Of a stretch of DNA of 34,285 nucleotides, positions 26,849-34,285 are shown piece after piece. The DNA is from Gemmatimonadales bacterium (GTDB lineage Bacteria > Gemmatimonadota > Gemmatimonadetes > Gemmatimonadales > JACORV01). The stretch is taken from the NCBI GenBank assembly GCA_030697825.1, contig JAUYOW010000035.1, forward strand, positions 1 to 34,285, in the 5' to 3' direction. The notes under the pieces are model-generated. The model saw nothing but the letters and a program-made list of their open reading frames with translations, had not been told where the DNA came from and searched no databases. Positions within the stretch are counted from its first letter, which is position 1; every line of letters starts with the position of its first letter. The position numbers and the translations under genes are program-made.

Positions 26849-26893
26849 GCGAGCATCGCCGCTAGAAAGAGCAGAGGCAACCGGCCCACCTCC
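26810..26893 (+). promoter_or_regulatory. Candidate antiterminator pairing
   Basis: Three 4-bp blocks pair in register: GGAG (26810-26813) with CTCC (26890-26893), TGGG (26814-26817) with CCCA (26885-26888), and CCGG (26820-26823) with CCGG (26881-26884), with bulges of one C on the right strand and GA on the left. The left strand lies inside the leader ORF just after the Cys run, and the right strand includes nearly the whole 5' arm of the terminator. The two structures therefore exclude each other. A ribosome stalled on the Cys codons would leave the left strand free. A competing short stem CCCC (26802-26805) with GGGG (26815-26818) could form after normal translation. Confidence 0.6.
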
Positions 26894-26914
26894 GAGTCAT
26901 CGAGGTGGGCTTTT
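26884..26914 (+). terminator. Intrinsic terminator before cysM (attenuator)
   Basis: GCCCACCTC (26884-26892) and GAGGTGGGC (26902-26910) form a perfect 9-bp GC-rich stem with a 9-nt loop, followed directly by TTTT (26911-26914). It ends 5 nt before the GGAGGAGG ribosome site of the cysteine synthase gene. It lies downstream of a complete leader ORF rather than right after the previous gene, which fits attenuation. Confidence 0.85.
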
Positions 26915-26932
26915 CATTTGGAGGAGGGGCGC

Positions 26933-27910
26933 GTGGCGGGCAGTCTCGCCGGAGCGACGCACCAGGCACTGACCGTCCCCGGCCGGCGCGAGCCGGCGCT
27001 GTGGGGGCTCGTCGGGAACACCCCGATCATTCCGCTCGAGCCACCGGAGGGTCCCGGGTCCGCCCGGCCCGCGCTGCTCCTCAAGGCGGAGTGGTTCAAC
27101 CCGGGCGGCTCGGTGAAGGACCGCCCGGCGCGGGAGATCCTGCGCAGCGGGCTCGCGATGGGCGCTCTGCCGCAGCGGCGCCTGCTCGACTCGTCCAGCG
27201 GCAACACGGCCGTCGCCTACGCGACGCTCGGCGCCGCGGCTGGGATCGGCGTGACGGTGTGCGTGCCCGCCAACGCCTCGCGGGCGCGACGCAACCAGCT
27301 CCGCCTCCTCGGCGCGGAGGTGGTCGAGACCGACCCGCTCGAGGGGAGCGACGGCGCCATCCGCCGCGCCCGGGAGCTCGCCGCCGCCGAGCCCGAGCGC
27401 TACTGGTACGCCGACCAGTACAACAACCCCGCGAATCCTCGGGCGCACGAGCGCACGACGGGTCCCGAGATCTGGCGAGACACGCGCGGCCGAATCACCC
27501 ACCTCGTGGCGGGCGTGGGAACGAGCGGGACGCTGGTCGGTGCGGGACGGTTCCTGAAGGCGCGGCGCGCGGACATCCGCCTCGTCGCCGTCCAGCCGGA
27601 GGGCCCGCTGCACGGCCTCGAGGGGCTCAAGCACCTGGCGACGGCGATCGCCCCCGGCATCTACGACCCCTCGATCGTGGACGAGACGGTGTTCGTGGCG
27701 ACGGAGGCCGCGGAGGCGAAGGTCCGCCAACTCGCGCGCGAGCGGGGAGTCTTCGTCGGCTGGTCCACGGGCGCGGCGCTCGTCGCGGCGGACCAGGTGC
27801 TCGCGCGCGCGGGCGCGCCGCGCGGCGGGCCGCCGGTCGTCGTGGCGATCGCGCCCGACGGTGGCGCCTCGTACCTCGCCGACGAGCGTCGCCTGCTCGG
27901 GGAGCCATGA
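26933..27910 (+). CDS. cysM: Cysteine synthase, CysM-like (sulfur-carrier type)
   Basis: A PLP enzyme of 325 residues. The start GTG 26933 is chosen because GGAGGAGG lies just upstream; a TTG at 26918 would put that site inside the gene. Motifs are LVGNTPIIPL, the PLP-Lys motif WFNPGGSVKDRP, DSSSGNTAVAYATLGAAAGI, the phosphate-binding loop GVGTSGTLVGAG, and STGAALVA. The middle (GLKHLATAIAPGIYD) resembles CysM of the mycobacterial CysO pathway, which uses O-phosphoserine and thiocarboxylated CysO as sulfur donor. The next two genes supply the Mec peptidase and the carrier-activating fusion, which supports that role. The ATGA overlap with the next gene indicates coupling. Confidence 0.9.
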   Translation: MAGSLAGATHQALTVPGRREPALWGLVGNTPIIPLEPPEGPGSARPALLLKAEWFNPGGSVKDRPAREILRSGLAMGALPQRRLLDSSSGNTAVAYATLGAAAGIGVTVCVPANASRARRNQLRLLGAEVVETDPLEGSDGAIRRARELAAAEPERYWYADQYNNPANPRAHERTTGPEIWRDTRGRITHLVAGVGTSGTLVGAGRFLKARRADIRLVAVQPEGPLHGLEGLKHLATAIAPGIYDPSIVDETVFVATEAAEAKVRQLARERGVFVGWSTGAALVAADQVLARAGAPRGGPPVVVAIAPDGGASYLADERRLLGEP

Positions 27911-28344
27911 GCGTGCGGATCGCCCCCGGTGTGCTGGCCGAGATCCGGCGGCACCTCGCCGCGGCGTACCCGAGCGAGGGGTGCGGCTTCCTGCTCGGCA
28001 CGCGGGGACCAAACGGCAACGTCGTCGTCGACCGCGAGCTTCCGGTCCCTAACCAGCGGGCGGCGGATGGCGGTGAGCGCACGCGCTACCTCATCGCGCC
28101 CGACGACTTCCTCACGGCCGAGCGAGAGGCGCGGCGGGCCGGCCTCGTAGTGGTGGGCACGTACCACTCTCATCCCGACGTGCCCGCGCGCCCCTCGGCG
28201 TACGACACCGAGCACGCCTGGCCGTGGTGGTGCTACCTCATCGCGTCGGTCGCCGGCGGCGACGTGCGCGAGGAGCGAGTGTGGGAGCTGCGCGACGATC
28301 GAAGCGGTTTCGTGGAACGCGAACTCGAAGTGAAGGAGTCATGA
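27907..28344 (+). CDS. mec: JAMM/Mpn+ metallopeptidase, Mec-like
   Basis: The 145-residue product carries a complete JAMM motif: Glu24 in YPSEGCGFLLG, then HSHPDVPARPSAYD with His87, His89, Ser97 and Asp100 (HSH-x7-S-x2-D), a zinc site. In the CysO pathway Mec cleaves the CysO-cysteine adduct after the carrier diglycine and frees cysteine. The start overlaps the cysM stop as ATGA. In this operon the carrier is part of a longer fusion, so this peptidase might also mature the carrier; that is an inference. Confidence 0.92.
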   Translation: MSVRIAPGVLAEIRRHLAAAYPSEGCGFLLGTRGPNGNVVVDRELPVPNQRAADGGERTRYLIAPDDFLTAEREARRAGLVVVGTYHSHPDVPARPSAYDTEHAWPWWCYLIASVAGGDVREERVWELRDDRSGFVERELEVKES

Positions 28345-28345
28345 T

Positions 28346-29776
<1,431 letters not shown>

Positions 29777-29783
29777 TCGCGTC

Positions 29784-30146
29784 TCAGCAGGTCACGTGGA
29801 ACAAGCCGATCGCGCCCTCCGGCGCCTCGTTCCAGGCGCTGAGCGCCTCGGGGGTCGGCAGCAGGCAGACCTCGCAGCGGTGGCGGCTGAGGTATGCTTT
29901 CGCCTCCGGCGAGAGGTGGACGTTGCCGTACTGGCCCGAGCCGATGACCAGCAGGCTCGCGGCGTCCTCGAAGATGTGCCTCGCTTCGTCGAGCGAGATC
30001 GTGTGCGAGGTGCCGTAGATGCGCTTGGAGAGCTTCTTCTTGCGCTTCTTGACGGCGCCGCCGAGGCGGATCAGGATGTCGTGCTCGTAGCGCTGGCCGT
30101 CGATCTCGAGCCACCCGAAGCCGGTGCGATCAAGGTGGGGCCGCAT
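29784..30146 (-). CDS. Mth938/NDUFAF3-like domain protein
   Basis: A 120-residue protein: DRTGFGWLEIDGQRYEHDIL near the N-terminus, SLLVIGSGQYGNVHLSPEAK in the middle and TPEALSAWNEAPEGAIGLFH at the end, matching the Mth938 (DUF498) fold of small proteins found in many bacteria and in the mitochondrial complex I assembly factor NDUFAF3. A basic RLGGAVKKRKKKLSKR segment is present. It converges on the CysO-MoeZ gene with a 7-nt gap and no visible terminator. GGAGG lies 9 nt before the ATG. Biochemical role unknown. Confidence 0.82.
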   Translation of the reverse strand: MRPHLDRTGFGWLEIDGQRYEHDILIRLGGAVKKRKKKLSKRIYGTSHTISLDEARHIFEDAASLLVIGSGQYGNVHLSPEAKAYLSRHRCEVCLLPTPEALSAWNEAPEGAIGLFHVTC

Positions 30147-30416
30147 AGCGGAGGGCCTCCGTGCCTGCCTTGACGGTAAGGTTGGATGCTCCGCGCAGGA
30201 AGTGCAAGGACGGCGGGCCTCCGATGCGAGAGCCTCCCCAAGAACCGCCGGGCGCTTTGACAGGACAACCGCCGGCCCGCGCGGTGCTGGAGATCGACGG
30301 CCTCGGCACGGCGGCGACCGTGGAGGGCGAGATCGCCCTCGGCTGACGGGCGAAGCCGGCGTTAGGAGAGTCGAGAAGACTGACCGAGAATAAGCCAGCT
30401 GACTCAGCTCTGCGCA
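30147..30416. other. Spacer at the edge of the restriction-modification locus, no gene recognised
   Basis: There are short open frames on both strands, but none has a recognisable motif, a convincing ribosome site or a plausible length. The region separates GC-rich housekeeping genes from the less GC-rich hsdR and may be the junction of an acquired segment. No direct repeats, integrase or IS ends were seen. Confidence 0.4.
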
Positions 30417-33400
30417 CTACGCCGCGGCGGCGAAGGTTCCGCTGGCGCTGCGCTCCCAGACGTAGTCGTAGATGCGGTACGCGAGAGCTTCGGCCTCTTG
30501 GTCTGAGAATGGCGGACGCGGCAGCGATTGCCAGAGGTTGTCGAGAATGAAAACCTTCACCTCCGCCTGGGTGCGCGTGTTCTGCGTCCAGTCGTGCATC
30601 GGCTTGAGAAGCTCTCGGAGCGACGCAAGCAGGGACCTGCTGGCTTGCTTCAGCCTTTCCCGGTCGGCTTTGCTGATGTTCGCCTTGAAGAGCAGGTCGA
30701 ACAACGCCAGCTCATCATCAGTCAAGCCTTCCTCCGCCGCGCGCTTCTCTTCAGCGTCGAGGCTGCCGGCAAGCTCGACCAGCTTCGCAAACGTCTGCTC
30801 CACCGTCACGCGATCCTTCTCGCGGTTATAGTCGCCGATGATCTCCTGGTATTTCTTGTAGTAGTCCATCCGCATCGGGTTGCTGGCGAGCATCTGCGCC
30901 AGTCTCTTCTCAACGACGTCCCGGATGTCCTGAAGCGCGGCGTGCTTGCGCTTTACCTTACTCGCGAACTCGTCGCGGAGCTTGGCGAAGTCGATCTGAC
31001 TCAGATCCACAGTCAGCCCTTCGGCGTGGTCCTCGCCGGGTTGCTGGGCGCGGATCGCCTCGTTGACGATCTGGTGCAGCTCCTTGAGGAGCGCGGTTAC
31101 GTCGGCGGTGTCACGTTTCTCCTGCAGCTTCCTGTAGATCGCTTCGATGTTGTCGTGCCGTTCGGCGAAAGCGAACGCGCTCGGCTCCATCAGCAGCGCC
31201 TTGAAGCGGACGAAGACCTGCCTCGCCATGATCTCGAAACGGCGCTTCGCCTCGTCTGAGGTGCAGAGCGCGTCCACGGCGTCCCGCAGCGCCTCGATGC
31301 GTGCGAAGCCAGTCGCGCCCGCAAGCCGCGACGGGTCGAAGCCCAAGCTCCTGAGATGTTTCTCCGCAGCCTCGATGGCTTGCGATAGAGCGGTAACCAG
31401 CTCCTCGATCGGCGCGACAATGTCGCCGCCGTCGCCGCCCTCGGTGTCATCGCCCATCGCGTACTGGGCAAGCGCCTCGCGCAGGCTCTTGAGCATCCCG
31501 TTGTAGTCCACGATGACGCCGCAATCCTTGCCTGGATAGACGCGGTTGGCACGGGCGATGGCCTGCATTAGCGTGTGTGCCTTCATCGGCTTGTCGATGT
31601 AGAGCGTGGACAGGCACTCAACGTCGAAGCCGGTCAGCCACATGGCGCAGATGATGGCGACGCGGAACGGGTGCTCCGGGTCCTTGAAAGCGTCTTCCAC
31701 GGCGACCCGCTTGCCGTCGGGCGTCTGGAAGCCGGTCTTCATCACCACGCGATGCGGGATGATGTCGATGTCCCACTTCTGAAAGTCGCGCACCTCGTTC
31801 TGCGCTTCGCTGATGATGATCTCGATGATCGTGCTTTCCATCCACTGCACCTGCCCGCGCAGTTGCTCCAGAGTCTTGACCAGACGCTCGCGTTGATCCG
31901 GGTCGGACGCCGAGTCCAGCTCCGCTTCCTTGACTGGAATCAGCGCCTCCAATAGGGACAGCTTCGCCTTCCAGCGAGGCTCGATGCGCTGGAACATCCG
32001 GGCGCACGTCAGCTTGTCGATGCACACCATCATGGACTTGCCGGTCTCCCAGCGGGTCGAGCAGTGCTCGACGAAGTCCTCGGCAAGTTTGTCCAGGCGG
32101 TCGTCTGCGGTGATGACCTCGTAGTCCTGCCCCAGCAGCTTCTCCAGCAGCGCGGTCTGGTCCGGGTCGAGTTCCGCCTCCTCGATCTTGGCGGCGATGC
32201 GGTCGTTGAGGTCCAACCGCGCGATACCGAGTTTCTCGCCCCGGTTCTCATAGACCAGCTTGACCGTGGACTGGTCCTCCTCGGAGCGCTTGAAGTCGTA
32301 GCGCGACACGTAGCCGCCGAAAATGCGACGGGTGAGGTGGTCATGCTTGAAGAGAGGAGTTCCGGTGAAGCCGATAAACGAGGCGTTCGGCAGCGCCAGC
32401 CGCATGTTGCGCGCGAACTTGCCCGCTTGGGTGCGATGCGCCTCGTCCGACACCACGATGATGTCATCCCGCTTGCTGTACGCTTCCTTCACATCCTGGT
32501 TGAACTTGTGAATCAGGCTGAACACAAAGCGATGATTCTCGCGGAGGCTTGCTTTCAATGCCTTGCCCGAGCCGGCCCGCGGCGTCTTCTCGTCGGTCAC
32601 GCCACAGCCGATGAAGGTGCGCCATATCTGGTCATCCAGGTCTTCTCGGTCGGTCATCACAACGAAGGTGAAGTTGCCCGGCACGACGCGTCGTACCTTC
32701 TCCGCGAAGAACACCATCGAGTAGGACTTGCCGCTGCCCTGCGTGTGCCAGAAAACGCCCAGGCGACCCAGGTCGGGATGGGCGCGTTCGACCAGGGGCA
32801 GAGCCAGACCGGTATCTTTGCCGGTATTCGCTGAGAATGACGGCGGTTTGCGTACGGCTTCAGCGGCGAGAGGCAGTGCCTCAGGCGAAATGTCTGCCGG
32901 CAAAGACAGGATCGCTGACGAGTTGCCGCGGTTCACACGGTACACGGGGCGCCGCCTGGTGCGCTCGGGATACTGGCGCTTCAATTCCCCCTGTCGGACA
33001 ACCGATGCGACCGCACTGTTCACGCCGAGCACTTGATGGTTTCGCGCCACGATCTTGCGCGTCCCGCCCGCCCGGCTGTCGTCGAACAGGATGAAGTTCT
33101 CCACCAGATCGAGCAGACGCTCCTTCGCCAGCATGCCGTCCAGCAACACCTCGGCGTCCACGCGACCCTTCTCCCTCTCGTCGTTGCGCTTCCACTCGAC
33201 GAAGTGCTCCCACATGCTGGTAATGGAGCCGTAGCGGGCATGGTCGCCGTTGCTGATCACGAGAAAGGCGTTGTGGTGGAAGGCGTGCGCGATGCTGTGC
33301 TCGTGCAGGTAGTCGGTCAGGTTCTCGTCGAAGCCGGCGCGGATGTTCTTGTAGACCGCCTTCAGTTCGATGAAGACCAGCGGCAGGCCGTTGACGAAGC

Positions 33401-33869
33401 AGACCAGGTCGGCGCGCCGGTTGTAGTGCGGCACCCGGACGCCCTGAACCTTCAATTCGCGCACGGCCAGGAACCGGTTCTTGGTGGCGTCCCGGAAGTC
33501 GATCACCCGCGCCAGCGCGTGGCGTGTCTCTCCCTGCGGATCGCGCCAGTCCACCGGCACGCCGCCCCGCATGAACGCGTAGAAGTCGCGATTATGCTGC
33601 ACCAGCGAGCGGGCGAAGTCCACGCGCGTGAGCTTCTCGATGGCCTGTTCGCGGGCTGATTCCGGCAGGTCAGGGTTGAGGCGCGCCAGCGCCGCGTGCA
33701 GGTCGCGCAGGAGGACGACCTCGCGCTCGGTGGCGCGCCCCAGCGTCCCGTTGGGGCCGAACGTCTCGGTGTTGTAGGCGTAGACGCTCTCCCAGCCGAG
33801 CGCGTCACGCAGGTGATCGGCGAAGGTCTGCTGGACCAGCCGGTCTTCGTTGTTGATGTCGGTGATCAC
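30417..33869 (-). CDS. hsdR: Type I restriction endonuclease subunit R
   Basis: A 1150-residue restriction and DNA-translocating subunit. The N-terminal nuclease has Asp154 in RRADLVCFVNG and VFIELKAVY with Glu168 and Lys170, the PD-(D/E)xK site. The SF2 helicase core follows with Walker A TQGSGKS, DEAHRTQAGKF and GFTGTPLFKHD in the first half and IARANRVYPGKDCGVIVDYN as motif VI. The C-terminus has the helical HsdR assembly region. The start is GTG 33869, overlapping the upstream AbiEii-like stop as GTGA. No hsdM or hsdS is in the window; they probably lie beyond the right edge. Base composition is less GC-rich than in the rest of the window, in keeping with transfer. Confidence 0.95.
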   Translation of the reverse strand: MITDINNEDRLVQQTFADHLRDALGWESVYAYNTETFGPNGTLGRATEREVVLLRDLHAALARLNPDLPESAREQAIEKLTRVDFARSLVQHNRDFYAFMRGGVPVDWRDPQGETRHALARVIDFRDATKNRFLAVRELKVQGVRVPHYNRRADLVCFVNGLPLVFIELKAVYKNIRAGFDENLTDYLHEHSIAHAFHHNAFLVISNGDHARYGSITSMWEHFVEWKRNDEREKGRVDAEVLLDGMLAKERLLDLVENFILFDDSRAGGTRKIVARNHQVLGVNSAVASVVRQGELKRQYPERTRRRPVYRVNRGNSSAILSLPADISPEALPLAAEAVRKPPSFSANTGKDTGLALPLVERAHPDLGRLGVFWHTQGSGKSYSMVFFAEKVRRVVPGNFTFVVMTDREDLDDQIWRTFIGCGVTDEKTPRAGSGKALKASLRENHRFVFSLIHKFNQDVKEAYSKRDDIIVVSDEAHRTQAGKFARNMRLALPNASFIGFTGTPLFKHDHLTRRIFGGYVSRYDFKRSEEDQSTVKLVYENRGEKLGIARLDLNDRIAAKIEEAELDPDQTALLEKLLGQDYEVITADDRLDKLAEDFVEHCSTRWETGKSMMVCIDKLTCARMFQRIEPRWKAKLSLLEALIPVKEAELDSASDPDQRERLVKTLEQLRGQVQWMESTIIEIIISEAQNEVRDFQKWDIDIIPHRVVMKTGFQTPDGKRVAVEDAFKDPEHPFRVAIICAMWLTGFDVECLSTLYIDKPMKAHTLMQAIARANRVYPGKDCGVIVDYNGMLKSLREALAQYAMGDDTEGGDGGDIVAPIEELVTALSQAIEAAEKHLRSLGFDPSRLAGATGFARIEALRDAVDALCTSDEAKRRFEIMARQVFVRFKALLMEPSAFAFAERHDNIEAIYRKLQEKRDTADVTALLKELHQIVNEAIRAQQPGEDHAEGLTVDLSQIDFAKLRDEFASKVKRKHAALQDIRDVVEKRLAQMLASNPMRMDYYKKYQEIIGDYNREKDRVTVEQTFAKLVELAGSLDAEEKRAAEEGLTDDELALFDLLFKANISKADRERLKQASRSLLASLRELLKPMHDWTQNTRTQAEVKVFILDNLWQSLPRPPFSDQEAEALAYRIYDYVWERSASGTFAAAA

Positions 33870-34285
33870 GGGGTTCGGCCGAGCGCGGCCGCCACCTCGG
33901 CCACGGTTGCGAAGGCCCGGCCCAGATCAAAGGCCGCAAAGTCCGCCGGGCGGAGCACGGGCTTGAGCTCGGTTTCGACCTGCGGGAGAAGGGCATCCAG
34001 CCGAGCGCGTGAGACATCGAGGGGCTCGTTTCCGGGAACGGCGAGCTTCTGCCGAACCAGCTCGAGCAGTTGCGCATCGTCCAGGCGAACGCCGAGTCGG
34101 CGGACGGCATGATCAATGTCGTAGAAGTCACGGATCGCCACGTCACGGCGGCATAGGGCCGCGCGGAGCTTCTCGGCCATCGCCTCTTGCTGGGAAAGGC
34201 ACGGCACGCGCAGAGCCGGTACCAGCGCGGAACCGGAAACCGGGTCGAGGAGAAGCGTCTTCGCCTCTCCTTGCACGACGGGCGT
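33866..34285 (-). CDS. AbiEii/AbiGii-like nucleotidyltransferase, N-terminus beyond the edge
   Basis: The reading frame is open to the right edge (about 139 residues shown). LSQQEAMAEKLRAALCRRDV followed by AIRDFYDIDHAVRRLGVRL is the hallmark of the C-terminal half of AbiEii (DUF1814) proteins: the AEKLRA helix and the RDxYDI motif. The nucleotidyltransferase GSxxxD motif would lie upstream, outside the window. AbiEii toxins act in type IV toxin-antitoxin and phage-abortive systems, usually with an AbiEi antitoxin gene. Here the gene is directly coupled to hsdR (GTGA overlap), so it may be a guard for, or part of, the restriction locus. Confidence 0.75.
   Translation of the reverse strand, partial: TPVVQGEAKTLLLDPVSGSALVPALRVPCLSQQEAMAEKLRAALCRRDVAIRDFYDIDHAVRRLGVRLDDAQLLELVRQKLAVPGNEPLDVSRARLDALLPQVETELKPVLRPADFAAFDLGRAFATVAEVAAALGRTP

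Noticed and set aside
26104-26889. Minus-strand open frame across the YbaK-like gene and cysteine leader, starting with a hydrophobic MGRLPLLFLAAML
   Set aside because: Most of it is antisense to the YbaK-like gene, it has no ribosome site, and its start lies in the terminator stem.
26884-26914. Ordinary terminator of the YbaK-like gene
   Set aside because: It lies 190 nt after that stop, with a promoter and leader ORF in between, and directly before the cysM ribosome site.
26735-26932. T-box riboswitch for cysteine
   Set aside because: No T-box consensus or specifier-loop stem was seen; the leader ORF explains the region better.
30161-30346. 61-codon plus-strand ORF beside the hsdR gene
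   Set aside because: It has no recognisable domain, a GTG start without a ribosome site, and an equally open frame on the other strand.

Overview
The window is a uniformly GC-rich bacterial chromosome segment, becoming visibly less GC-rich from about 30.4 kb. A sigma-54-type enhancer-binding protein, an HD-GYP-like protein, a dockerin-like lipoprotein and dense, often leaderless-looking genes point away from Actinobacteria and fit a soil or aquatic Gemmatimonadota-like lineage. That assignment is an inference from gene content only.

Layout. 1-3.4 kb (minus): two phytoene-dehydrogenase-like FAD oxidoreductases behind a GcvT-fold folate enzyme. 3.7-8.2 kb (minus): a peptide/nickel-type ABC importer (two permeases, two ATPases) whose adjoining binding protein survives only as a broken remnant; an intact family-5 binding protein lies at 12.7-14.3 kb. 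8.3-12.5 kb: a divergent HD-GYP-like/enhancer-binding-protein pair around a palindromic spacer, then a lipoprotein and a TPR protein. 14.4-19.2 kb: a malate dehydrogenase 3' scrap, a DmdA-like GcvT-fold protein, an MsbA-type ABC exporter, a nitronate-monooxygenase-like flavoprotein and a DUF4442 protein. 19.2-21.2 kb: pabB-pabC for p-aminobenzoate. 21.2-26.1 kb: tRNAs His, Trp, Glu, Glu and Lys, a T2SS-F-domain protein, an AAA+ ATPase, a frameshifted PAS gene and a dienelactone hydrolase. Three copies of a heptad-built inverted repeat lie here, one of them inside a coding sequence.

The most striking part is 26.2-29.8 kb. A YbaK-type deacylase gene is followed by a promoter, a 37-codon leader ORF with seven Cys codons in a nine-codon stretch, a perfect intrinsic terminator with a mutually exclusive 12-bp antiterminator, and then a sulfur-carrier-dependent cysteine pathway: CysM-like synthase, Mec-type JAMM peptidase, and a CysO-MoeB-rhodanese fusion. 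This reads as a ribosome-mediated cysteine attenuator controlling cysteine synthesis. In the proposed pathway the rhodanese and MoeB parts load sulfur on the CysO part, CysM adds the serine-derived backbone, and Mec releases cysteine. The CysO diglycine is internal in the fusion, so proteolytic maturation, perhaps by Mec, may be required.

The right end (30.4 kb to the edge, minus) carries hsdR of a type I restriction system, translationally coupled to an AbiEii-like nucleotidyltransferase gene that runs off the window.
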